DNA of 64,000 bases from Cheiracanthium punctorium. Lineage: Eukaryota; Arthropoda; Arachnida; Araneae; Cheiracanthiidae. Of this stretch, positions 1 through 10,199 are shown in pieces (within the stretch, counting starts at the first letter, position 1; each line of letters begins with the position of its first letter). The stretch spans positions 186,001 to 250,000 of the forward strand of contig JAWZYV010019958.1 in NCBI GenBank assembly GCA_038373885.1. The letters run 5' to 3'. Made by a program: the position numbers and the translations under genes. The notes below the pieces were generated by a model. The model saw nothing but the letters and a program-made list of their open reading frames with translations, had not been told where the DNA came from and searched no databases.

Positions 1-1599
1 ATGATTATAATAAAAAATAATGTACCTAAATTTAATTATAAAATGCATATTATATTTCTTTTTTTAATACTGTATATTTTGTGTAGTAAAATCCCGAATT
101 TATGCTTTGTCTGCATTTTTTTAAACGAATTGTGATTTAATTTCGAAACACTGCTGTTTAAAGATATGCACTCGCTAGACAGTAACAAACAAACTGCTAT
201 TTTTCACTAGTTCTACTCAGCACTCTTATAAACATACACTTCTAATGCATTTTTAACCTATTCGGCCCTGATGTCCTAATATTAAAACACATCTTTGCAT
301 GACTCTATATTCTTCATTTGCAAGAATTTTAACACCAAAACCTAGTGTCCTACTCATAATACATGCAAGTATAGCAGAACGTTATCGTTTTTGCACTGCA
401 GATAGCAGAAAATCTCCAGCAGGGAAGACAATGGACTTGCCAAGACATTTGAAGCTAAAAGTTAAATGCATATTTATGAATGCATGAATGAATGAATGAT
501 GAATGCATGCATGCAATCAATCAAAATGCATGAGAAGCGTGGGGTATTTTCATGTTTTCACGCACGAAGAAATCATTTCAAAAGGTTTCATACACATTCA
601 GGAAATAACTGTACAATTTTTCTCTCATTTTGCTCAATTTTACTTCGTGTCTTATTATTAGAACAATTTTTAATTAGTTTGGTGATTGGCTGAATGTTAT
701 AATATTTGATCTTTAAGATACTTACATAGAATGCAGCACATCTAACCACTCATTGAATTTTGATCTGCTCTATTCAAAATTCAGGACTCGGATAAGTTTC
801 GTTGCAAAATTAGTTCAAGCGCTTCCTATTAATATATTTGGCAACTATATCATAAGTTTATAATTTTTTTTCCTGAATACTTCATAACGCTAGTACTTTT
901 GCCATTTATAACATTGTAACAACACAATTCGAATTTTTTGAGTCAATAGTGTAATTTGATTGCTTAAACAAAATGTGATTATTCCAAACATTGAAGAAAC
1001 TAATTCATGTCCACATTGTAGAGAAAAAAAAAAACCCGCTAAAAAGCAAGCAAAGTATCAATCGTATACTGATACCTAAACGTACCGCAAATGGGCCATA
1101 TAAACAACAAAAAACTATCGATTTTGAGACATTCTTTCTGTTTTGCAATAAAAATATTTTAAAGGTGGACCGCAACGTTAATTTCGTACACAAGACGTTT
1201 TCGTAAATGAGATGTTTAAAAAAAAAAATCTCATTTTAACTTCAATCTTTCGATATTTATATGTACATGCATACACACACACGTATACATACACCCATTT
1301 TCATTGTGCTGTTTTTCAAAAAATTTGCACTCCGCGGCGCGGCGCTGCAAATTAAAAAACATTTAATTTTTTGCAGCATAGACCTCTACGCAGGAACTTG
1401 TCTGATATTTCCTTCAAAATCTGAACACCGAAATTCCCGCCATGGCAATACTTCCATCGTACAATTTGAAAGTAACCCAAATTAGAGTTTGAGAGTTATT
1501 CATTTTTAAGTCATTAGTTATTTCATATTAATTAATATTGATTCCGTTGATTGAGGGAAGGAAGATATTCCGTTCTACTGGCAGTTGGCAAAAGCTTAT
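1..1599. other. AT-rich intergenic DNA, no gene seen
   Basis: I see no convincing coding exon or transposon terminus here. The stretch has short open frames of biased, low-complexity composition, a small ATGA/ATGC-rich patch near 478-515 and a CA-rich run near 1265-1295. The open frames have no splice context or recognisable domain. Confidence 0.6.
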
Positions 1600-1880
1600 T
1601 CTTGTTTTTTCTATCGCGCCTTTTTGACATCCCAATCATAACGTCCCACTGTTTATAATTTTTATGGCGACAGCGAGCTCGTGTTGGCAATTAAACGCTT
1701 CCCCGATAATTGGCCGGCATTTATCATGCCGTGAAAGTAAATAGAATGGCTCAAGGCTCCGCCGGTGAAGAAAGTGAAATGGCACGCACGAGAGCGGTTA
1801 TTGCGCCGTGAAGTTTAAGAGGGTCCGGTTTCTATTCCTCGTAAAGTTAATTCCACATTGATTACCAGCGTGTGTGTTGA
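1600..1880. promoter_or_regulatory. candidate conserved non-coding block
   Basis: Base composition is balanced and complex, with no homopolymers, in contrast to the AT-rich flanks. It includes an E-box-like core and several ATTA/TAAT homeodomain-type cores, and stop codons interrupt all frames. It matches no repeat in the window. Function is inferred only from composition; cross-species alignment would decide. Confidence 0.25.
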
Positions 1881-2217
1881 AAAGAAATGCAAAGAGAAAC
1901 TAAATGATCCCTTGAATTAAAAGAAGCCAGAGAATGGATAGAGCATGAGGACATCTCTGTCTTTATGTTCTTTGGAAATGGTATTCTCAGTTTTCCCCTA
2001 GTGTCCTCCAAGGAGGAAGGACGATGTCCCTCCCCCCAGCTTTAGCGTACTTAATTTACTATAAATTTAAGTCCAAGCTTAGAAACCTGGTGCATTTGAG
2101 CTAGAGAAGAGGTTTTTTCAAGTTTTACTACCACATGATTAAAACCCACTCATATTGAAGATAAGGCTGCCAGCCAAGAAGCTCTAATAGCCCCAATCTC
2201 AGCCAACCACCCACTAT

Positions 2218-2320
2218 AAACTCAGCATTTAATCTGTTCGTTCCCACCAGTAAAAAAAGAGGCAACGGAGAAGATTCTCCTTCTTTGACCAATGTTGCTT
2301 CCAAGGTTCTTTGGACACTT
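2218..2320 (+). pseudogene. fragment of dispersed ORF family Y
   Basis: Reading forward, this stretch encodes a short peptide with FNLFVPTSKK followed by PSLTNVAS. That resembles LNLFALTTKK ... PSLTDVAS on the opposite strand near 57,000-57,100. Shorter matches to the NLFTL part occur near 5,120 and 24,580. Shared peptide-level similarity at scattered places suggests a remnant of a repeated, possibly mobile, coding sequence. I do not recognise the parent protein. Confidence 0.35.
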
Positions 2321-3158
2321 TGCTGTTGTTCAGGGTGGCGCATGCTCAGTCCAATAAGTTCGCGCTAACACGAGCATTGTCGTGCAACTGTGACTGCGAA
2401 CTGCCCGTCCACACTATCCTTTCCGTGACGCTAGAAGTGTTATCAATGCTAAGAAAACCTGTCGACCCTTTCTGCCAGTATGCGTGTGTTTGCTAGGATG
2501 TTAACTTCCACAACGGTAAAAGTGCGCATATACTTTGCCCCAAATGTTTGCTGAATCCTGTTTTCTCTCTTTATCTTTTGTTAAATATCACGTGTGTCGA
2601 TGTAAAACCAAAACACCGTAAGCCCAACGTAGATATTATCCTTTAGAAACATTTACTTATAGCAAAATGAAGATTATATTTTACTGGGATATTACACGCT
2701 TTCATAATTTATCAATGGTTCAAGCAAGAGTTGATCGAAATTACATTGTCCTCTATGCACAACTAAAAAAAAATTTGAAACAAGTAATTTTTCAGTTAAA
2801 TTTGCGAATAACAGGAAAGTACTTGTCCCCCCCCCCAAAATTGAATTTTTATCAATTATAATGAAGACGTTTCGTGCGAACTCAATCTTTTCTCACTCCC
2901 CGTCCGAAATTTTTTTCTGGCTGCGTGCCTGGCATTAACAATTAAAAAAAAATGTTCTTAAGTCATTGCATCATATAATGATATAATTGCAGATATAATT
3001 TCAATAAGTAGCAAAAGCTGACTATCGCAGGGCACTTGGGGCACGTGCCCTGGACACAGATGCAGAAATAGCCCAAAAAAGTGAGTTTAAAGCTGTATAT
3101 AGAGGCACAAAAATAGAGACAGTTATGTACAGGGGCACAAAATTTTGAAAAGTGCCCT

Positions 3159-3211
3159 ACACACACACACACACACGCACGCGCGCGCGCGCGCACACAC
3201 ACACACACACG
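3159..3211. repeat. (AC)n(GC)n(AC)n microsatellite
   Basis: About 53 bases of uninterrupted purine-pyrimidine alternation: an AC block, a central GC block, then AC again. Alternating CG/CA tracts of this length are the classic substrate for left-handed Z-DNA. Confidence 0.9.
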
Positions 3212-3366
3212 AAGTGCTATTTATTTAAAGCATAACACTGCAATTGTGTTTAAATTATGACTGCCCATAGAACGTAATGTATTTTAATTCTATTGAGTAG
3301 TCCTGTAATAGATCTAATTATGTTACGCATACCATTTTATATAAAATACTTGGAACCGTAAGTGGG
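3212..3366. other. unassigned intergenic DNA before the transposon nest
   Basis: Short AT-rich stretch between the microsatellite and the first target-site duplication at 3367. No feature was recognised. Confidence 0.5.
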
Positions 3367-5116
3367 AATAACATCAGTGGCGTACCCAGAAATTCATTGG
3401 GGGGGGGGGGAGTGCATAGCATAGCATCATTACCATAAAAGGAGTAATGTACCACTTTGTAAAAACTAAAGAGTGTTATTATGGGCACCTATATAGATGG
3501 GAGGTTGGGGTTTCAAGCCCCCCTCCCCCATCGCAGCTATCGGTACAGTGAACAGTTTTATAGTATGCTAAAATATTTCAATTAATTCAAGTTCGGGAAA
3601 GTTTGAAAAATTAAGATAAGCCCCCTAAAATACATGAACTGGTCAAATGACTGCCCGTCTATGTTTTTTGTTTCTTCCATTTAAAGCTGCTCAACAATTA
3701 ATATAATTTTTATCAAGATATGAAAGGTTACAGAAATGAAGATGATTGGAGGGGGGGGGGGGGGGTGTATAGTAAAGATACCATGAGAAGAAAAAAATGC
3801 CTACCTAGCAGAATCGCTGGAATCTGACATTGTTGAAAATTTGTCAAAAGTCATTTGAAAAAAAAAAAGTCATTCTAAAAAAAATATTTTAAAGTGCAAT
3901 TGTAATAAAATGAAAAAAAAATTATAGAAATTATTTTTGCAAGGTTATATTTATTCTTGTTTGTTTTTGCAAAATATTTAAGACTTCTTCCCTTACAGAT
4001 ATAATTTAATCATCAGATCATTTAAACGTATTTCAAATCTGTTTCTTAAGCAGTTTTTAAAATATTTCATAGTTGAAAAACGACCCTTCAGCAGTACAGG
4101 CTGTCACAGGGAAGGTGACTAACGTTTTTAAAAATTTGTGGATATTTGGGAAAATATAAAACGTTGCATAATTGTGAAGCTTCTATGGTAGTTAATCTAG
4201 TCTTTTGTGCCAGTCATTTCTTTTTCCAAAGCTGATATTCTAAAATCATTAGCATTCTTAGCACTTCTAACTTATTTTCATCTGTAGATAGGTCATTTAT
4301 AGTGTAACTAAAATATTTAATTATCTCAGAATTTCTTGTGTTTTCTGAATTTTCCTTTGAGATGTTACAGTGTTCAAAAATTTATTACTGTTACTTGAAA
4401 CTGTTATTTAATGTACACTTTTCTGCTGCAAACTGATTTTTGAATTTTTTATTTATTTATTTTTTTTTTTTACCAGAATTAAAATAACTTAAAAGCGACT
4501 ACTGTTTCCTTTTATTTATTCTCGGTTTTAAAAAATAAGAAAAAGATTGAAGCAAATTTAAAATTATGAATTTAGCAATTCTAGCAAACGGAAATACAGA
4601 TTGACCGAAATTTCCTGACTGCTGCCCGTTTATGAATACGAAATCAGAGAATATCGCTACTGTTCGTAGAGGAGGGACATCTTACCAGTAACGGATCCAG
4701 GGGAGAGGCTAGGAGTAGTGCTGTAAAAGTAACGACAAAATGAGTATCCGTATGTATTTGTTACTTAGATGTTCGCTATTCGTTACTAAGTATTCGTTAC
4801 TCGTTACTTTCGTTACTACTAATAGAATCGGTGATAGGGTGTTATATGTGCCCCATAACAACACATCCGGGACAGTGTTGTTATGGGTATATGCCGCCCA
4901 TACATAAACCCATAACAAAACCTAACCAAAAAGAATTTTTTTTAGCGATGTTGTACAAAGTTGTATTTAGAGCTTATTTTCTCTGATTTACAGATTGTTT
5001 TTATACACATTTATGGTTTTATACAATGCTAAATTATCCGAATTACTGAGTACACATAGAAATCTTCCAAAGACATATGCCATTCTTTTTTTTTTCTCAA
5101 CCCCCCCTTTTTTAAA

Positions 5117-5176
5117 TTCTGAACGCTGGTTTAACCTGTTCACTCTTATCATAAAAAGTGTAAAGGAAAGCTTGTG
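5117..5176 (+). pseudogene. short fragment of ORF family Y
   Basis: Encodes FNLFTLIIKSVK, similar to the NLF(A/T)LTTKK segment of the family Y fragments at 2218-2320 and near 57,050. It is short and could be coincidental. Confidence 0.2.
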
Positions 5177-5208
5177 ACTCGTGTTTTTTTCTGGGAGCGG
5201 GTTCTCGA

Positions 5209-5269
5209 ATACTGAGATCCAGGGATTGGGCCATATATATTAAATTCACAGGGTAGGGGATCTCAGTAT
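5209..5269. repeat. 61-bp hairpin with 12-bp perfect stem
   Basis: ATACTGAGATCC at 5209-5220 is the exact inverse of GGATCTCAGTAT at 5258-5269, with a 37-base loop. It may be a tiny foldback element or a remnant of two transposon ends. Confidence 0.7.
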
Positions 5270-5675
5270 GATATCAACTACTTTGCGTCTCTACAAGCAT
5301 AATATCTTTATTATTTGTGAGTTCTTATTTCATATCAAAAACTTCTTTTGCTGGACGATTTTTCGAAGTAAATTAAAAATTACCATATTTTAAATTAAAA
5401 TTGTTTAATTCAGTGAGAATTATCTATTTTTAAGATATTTCCAGTTCTATTTCTGCACTTTTGGGATGAAAGGGGTTAGCCCCTTCTGTGGGTGCATATA
5501 TGAGAGCATTCTTTAAACAAAAATTATCACTCCTTTCATACAGAAAGAATCGTTGCACCGGACTATGCGTATTCCATGAGTTCATGGAATAAAATGTACC
5601 ATAAAATAGGGCAGATGGCCCCCTAAACGCCGACATTTTAGAAACATACTGAACTTTATTGAATTATTTTAATAC

Positions 5676-5987
5676 CAGTGGCTTACGCAGGAGTGGGCAT
5701 AGAAATCCCGGGTCGCTCCCAATTTTTTATATATTTTTTAAACAATTACTTAAAAAATGTGTTTAGGTTTCCATGCTAAATATTTTTTTTAGTTCCAAAT
5801 AATATTTTAAATAATAAAAATGTGTGAATTCGTTTACTTTATAAAAAAATATTTTTTTAAAGGTGTATTTAAATAATTTGTTATTTATTACTCATATTTC
5901 GATTCTAGCTAAAAAAAAAAGAAAAAGTTAAGTTCGCAATCCTGCTTCGGAACCACCCTGAAAGAAAGAATTCTGATTGCACCACTA
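5676..5987. mobile_element. short hAT-type MITE
   Basis: Begins CAGTGGCTTACGCAGG and ends GATTGCACCACTA. Flanks are TTTAATAC (5668-5675) and TTTAGTAC (5988-5995), a 7-of-8 match to a hAT-size TSD. It is non-coding and inserted inside the level-3 element. Confidence 0.5.
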
Positions 5988-6599
5988 TTTAGTACTAAAA
6001 TGTTAGAAAGCCCGAAATTAGCACCCCTTACTAACATGCTTCTCTTATATGTATTGCTCCTCTACAATTATAAGAACACCACCTTCCCCCCCCTGCAAAA
6101 AAAAGTTCAACTGCGCATAAGAACGCACTATACACCGGATCCTATCCCCCCATTGTACGACCCATATCAATAGAGCAGCAGATAGTATATCCATCTCCAT
6201 AACCACTGGCGTAGCCAGGGGGGGGCCCACCGGGCCCGTGCCCCCCCCGAAATTTTTTCAGTTGTTATATATATATTGCAATTTGTAAAAATGGATCGTC
6301 TCAGAATCCTTGTTGTGTGATATTTGTCTAATCTTTCTGATAAACGTTTTCTAGATCCTTTCACATTGAGAACGAAGAACAAAACAAGTCAATAAAAAGG
6401 CTAAAAAGTGCCTTTAATCACTAACCCGAGGTGACTTTCGACACGCCTAAACACCAGGAAAATATACATCCTACTCCCGGGATACTAAAAATTTCCCTCA
6501 CCCTATAACCTCAGCTCGTTACCGTTGTACCCTGTGAAGTAAGTATCCCCAAGTGTTATCAGCTTTCATGGCCACCTGTGGTATTTTCAAACTATGGTG

Positions 6600-7187
6600 T
6601 ATACAAAAATAATTCTTTCTACTAAGGATAAAATTTCAAGGAGGGGCACAAGCTGACCCTTTCCCCACCATTCCCAAGGTCCAGACGCTCGTGTTTTTGA
6701 ATAGTGTGCTGTTCTGTCCAGTTGGTGGGTTCGAATAGAGATTATGGCCTCGAGAAAGTGCCCGTTGAGTAGGAGAAATTTTAAATAAAATTCCCAAAAT
6801 TATACATAGTTTGCCTGCTAACAATGAAGACTCAAATCTACAGGAAGCGGAAAAAGTCATAGATGAACAGATATTTCCTGAAAACTTCAGAAAGCACATC
6901 AGGAAAAGAAACTAAAGTAAATACTCAATATTTCATTGTGTGTTTTTAAATGATAATATAAACGATGACCTAATACATGCAACATAATATCTTCTTAAGT
7001 ATGTTGAAAAATTTGTATTATCATAATTTCATTAATATGTAATTTAAGAAATGTTTCCTTTATACCCACCCTTTCAACTGACAAGAGGGTAAATCTGTAA
7101 TTTGTTTTTCTGTTCTAAAGTTTTATAAAACTTTATAAATACTATTTTCTATGCTCTGGTAAAGAACAAATGAATATTTGAAATATC
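6600..7187. other. unassigned interior of level-4 element
   Basis: Mixed-composition DNA without recognised domain or terminus. An 87-residue open frame on the minus strand (6636-6899) has no identifiable features. Confidence 0.4.
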
Positions 7188-7297
7188 TAGGGATGCACTT
7201 GATATCCGGCTGATTTATCAATATCCGAAATATCATCGGATATCCGAATCACAATCACCGGATATCCGACTTCTCTTTCGGATATCCGGCTCACGAC
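7188..7297 (+). repeat. cluster of palindromic GGATATCCG motifs
   Basis: Starts with TAGGGATGCAC, which looks like a hAT terminus, and then carries about six GATATCCG or GGATATCCG sites within roughly 100 bp. This is the arrangement of a transposon left end with reiterated binding sites. I could not find the matching right end, so the element may be truncated. Confidence 0.45.
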
Positions 7298-7660
7298 TAA
7301 ATAAGGTCTATCAACAGTCCACTAAGTCTGTATTTTTTAAATAAAAATTACTCTCAGTAATGTTTTCTTTTTAATATTTTTACTACTCACAGTTTAAAAA
7401 AAAATTAAATATTCTGAAGTGCTTTCCTTTGTAATTTAAAACCGCAACCAATGAGAACAGCAATTTAACTTTGAAATTAATCTGAAAAATTGGAGCTTAA
7501 TACCTTTATTTTTTGATTCTAAAATAAGACATTAAGTTGTTCATTAAAATGTAACTTTCTATTAAATATATTTTTCTTCTAAGTTAAACAATTAAATAGA
7601 CCTATTTTCATTTTTGTTTTTTAAATAGTACGCTAAAACTTCGTACTTATGCAGGGTGCC

Positions 7661-7930
7661 GAAGCCCGAGCCCGAAATTTCAGCTAATAGGTATATAAAA
7701 GTCAATGACTTCATTGGTAGAATATCATAAATTTTGCCGTTTGTGCAAATTAAAGACAAATATAACAGCAAACTATTAATGCACTACCTAATTCGTTATA
7801 ATAAAGTTTATCAAATAATATCAATTAGTTTATTTCTCCCATGAATCACTTTTTAAAATCTGTTTACACGGAATACGTTCAATTGAAGAGAAATTTCTCA
7901 CAAGCCCGAGCCTGGTTTGGGCTCGGGCTG
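7661..7930. repeat. inverted and direct AGCCCGAGCC motifs
   Basis: AAGCCCGAGCC occurs at about 7662 and again at about 7902, with its inverse GGGCTCGGGCT directly after the second copy. Possibly the termini of a MITE of about 300 bp; no TSD was resolved. Confidence 0.35.
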
Positions 7931-8239
7931 AGTCCATCTCATCTCTAGTGCCCACCCCCCTGACTTATGGCTCACCAACTTGCGATGAGTGCAACCCCTC
8001 CCCCCCCTCAATAATTTTAAGAACTTATCCGTTCTGGAAAGTTTTGTGCGTCTGTTTTTTTCTTTTTTTATTAAGAAATCAAATCAGGTGTATTTTTACC
8101 ATTTAATCTTCCCAATATTATGTAAGATGTTCTTAAATCTAGATGTTAATTAAATTATAAAGTACAACTCAACACTTATTCAAGTCGAAAATTTGCAATT
8201 AATTATATTTTTTAAGACTGCTTAAGTAGAAAAATTCTA

Positions 8240-8670
8240 TATATTTTGAACCAACTTTATTCCAAAAACCAGAATTTTCGAAGATTTTCTTCTAGTGACG
8301 TCTGTGTTATTTTAATACGTACTTTGTTAGCAATGTGCAGAAAATTTTAATCTTGTGATCAACCTTATTCCAAAGAGCAGAGTTTCGGAATTTTTTTTCA
8401 AGTGATGTCTGGGTTATTTCAATATTGTGCCTGCATTGTATACGTGTAATATTCTAATCCTGTCAGCAACCTTATACAGAAGGGCAAAGTTTTAGAAGAT
8501 TCTCCTTCAGTCATATCTTTGTTATTTTAATATTGTATTTGAAATGTGTAGGGTATTTTAATCTAGTGATCAACTTTATTGCAGAAACCAGAGTTTTGGA
8601 TGATTTTCTCCAAGCTATCTTATTTTAATATTGTGTCTGCATTATTTAGAATATCTTAAATTTGTGAGCA
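8240..8670. repeat. diverged tandem array, ~106-bp unit
   Basis: Four consecutive units begin with variants of CAACTTTATTCCAAA.ACCAGA, spaced about 104-107 bp (near 8250, 8357, 8464, 8568). Each continues with a GTTATTTTAATATTGT-like block. Units are well diverged, so the array is old. Confidence 0.65.
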
Positions 8671-8931
8671 ACATTATATTAAAAACAAGCATTTTGAAAA
8701 AATAAAAAGATAAATAAAAAATCTAGTCATAAGATTTTCTAGGTTAATTATGTGTTACTGCATAAAACTGTACATTTTGACTTATTAATTGCAATAAGAA
8801 ACTGAGTTAGTACAGCCTGTGCATTATAATTAAAGCTTTATTTTTTAAAATTAGCGTCGCTGTTCTGTGGTTGTTAATTATAAAAATAACGATAGGTTTG
8901 TGTTTGCGTGATCTTCATTATAAAATACGTA

Positions 8932-10199
8932 CAGGTTGATTCAAAAATAACGTGACCAGTTTCAGAGCAACATAAAATTTTATTGAATTAAGTTATTTAC
9001 ACGAAATTTTCAATGTCGTTTCCTTTAGCATAGTACACTTTAAGTAAACGTATAGGTCAAGACAAAAGAGCTTTTTAAGACCATTTTTGGAGGTATTTTG
9101 CCAACTTCCTCTTTGATTGCTTTTTAAAACCCTTAAAGTGTTCTTACCTTACGTCTATTTAAGGTTTATTCATTGTTCTTTTAAGTATCCCATAAAAAAA
9201 ATAATCGCAATTAGCACAGTCAAGGGATGATAGTAGCCATTTTTCAGGAGAAATAAAGTTTTTTTTTTTTTTTTTTAAATCTTTCAGCCATTTGACAGTT
9301 GACCTTCCAGTATGACTTGATGCAGAATCTTGGTGTAAAACAAAGTTTTCTTGGGGGACGTTTACTTTCTTTGTTCATGTGCTCCAGAACTTTATTCTGA
9401 TAGTATTTAGCATCAATTTTAACCTTTGGTTCTACAAAAAATGGTTTTATTAAGCCTTGAGAGGACATTCCCATCCATACCACAGTACCTAACGTCCAAC
9501 TTGCCTTCTGCAAAACAGCTGCGTCTTTGCGACGCTGTTCGTGTGAAATATATTGAACCTCCTTTTGTCAGTTGTGAATTACAGACGAAACAACGCTTCA
9601 TCAGAAGTTATCCATGTTTTGTATCTACCTTTGCGTAACATTAAATACAGAGGCCAAGAACGTTTTCTTCGTTTTTCTACAGTGTTTGCAGATATTTGAT
9701 GACAAACTAGTTTCTTCAATTTTTATAGGCAATTTTCTTTATCTGACGGCAAATTGTCGATTGGCATACCTGTAGTTTCTTTTCTAAAGTTCTTTGAGGA
9801 AGAAGATTTTCTACAACGATAAGTCTTTTCAGCTTCTTTTTTTCTTTTTCACCAATGACTTCCTTTCGTCCACATTTCCCCCCTGGAGCTCTTGATTGCC
9901 AGCCATATTTTATTTATTTTCAAAGTTTAGATAGTTATACAAAGTTTAGAAAAATGCCTTTTCTGAATTTTAAATGCTTTATTTATGACAGAATTTGAGC
10001 AACCATCCTACAAAAGCTTAAAAATTTCGTTTCGGGTTTGAAGATCTAATTTCGGAGCCAAATTTACTCCCACTAATAAAAGTAGTTCAATTGGTAATTT
10101 AAACGTTTAATTTTTAAAATAAAACAGGTGGTAAATTAAAATTTACCATAAATAATTATACGCTTTTAAAATTGGTCACACTAATTTTGAATCAACCTG
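8932..10199 (-). mobile_element. decayed mariner-like element, nest level 5
   Basis: Inverted ends CAGGTTGATTCAAAA (left) and its inverse at the right, both continuing into a TGACCA/TGTGACCA block, span 1,268 bp. That is the usual length of a mariner-like element. A TA dinucleotide precedes the left end; the right flank has mutated. The minus strand carries broken transposase sequence. It is the innermost member of the nest at 3.4-11.9 kb. Confidence 0.75.
9060..9880 (-). pseudogene. mariner/Tc1-superfamily transposase remnant
   Basis: Read on the minus strand with frame changes and stops, the order is: an N-terminal HTH-like stretch (LVVENLLPQRTLEKKL-type, near 9750-9850), WITSDEALF, a central GMSSQGLIKPFFVEPKVK block around 9360-9470, then DSASSYWKVNCQMAERF and CDYFFYGILKRTMNK near 9180-9210. 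These follow the usual order of IS630/Tc1/mariner DDE transposases: the V-WAGISSxG-KPxFV motif, the QD-APxH region and the -DYxxWGxLK region. Several expected residues are lost, for example the SPDLNP motif reads LDCANC. It is non-functional. A central open stretch survives at 9244-9513. Confidence 0.75.

Noticed and set aside
3375..4686. Separate solo hAT ends at 3375, 4686, 6204, 10796, 11546 and 11862 as unrelated fragments
   Set aside because: Each pairs with a partner through a perfect 8-bp duplication, so nested insertion explains all six ends better than six truncated copies.
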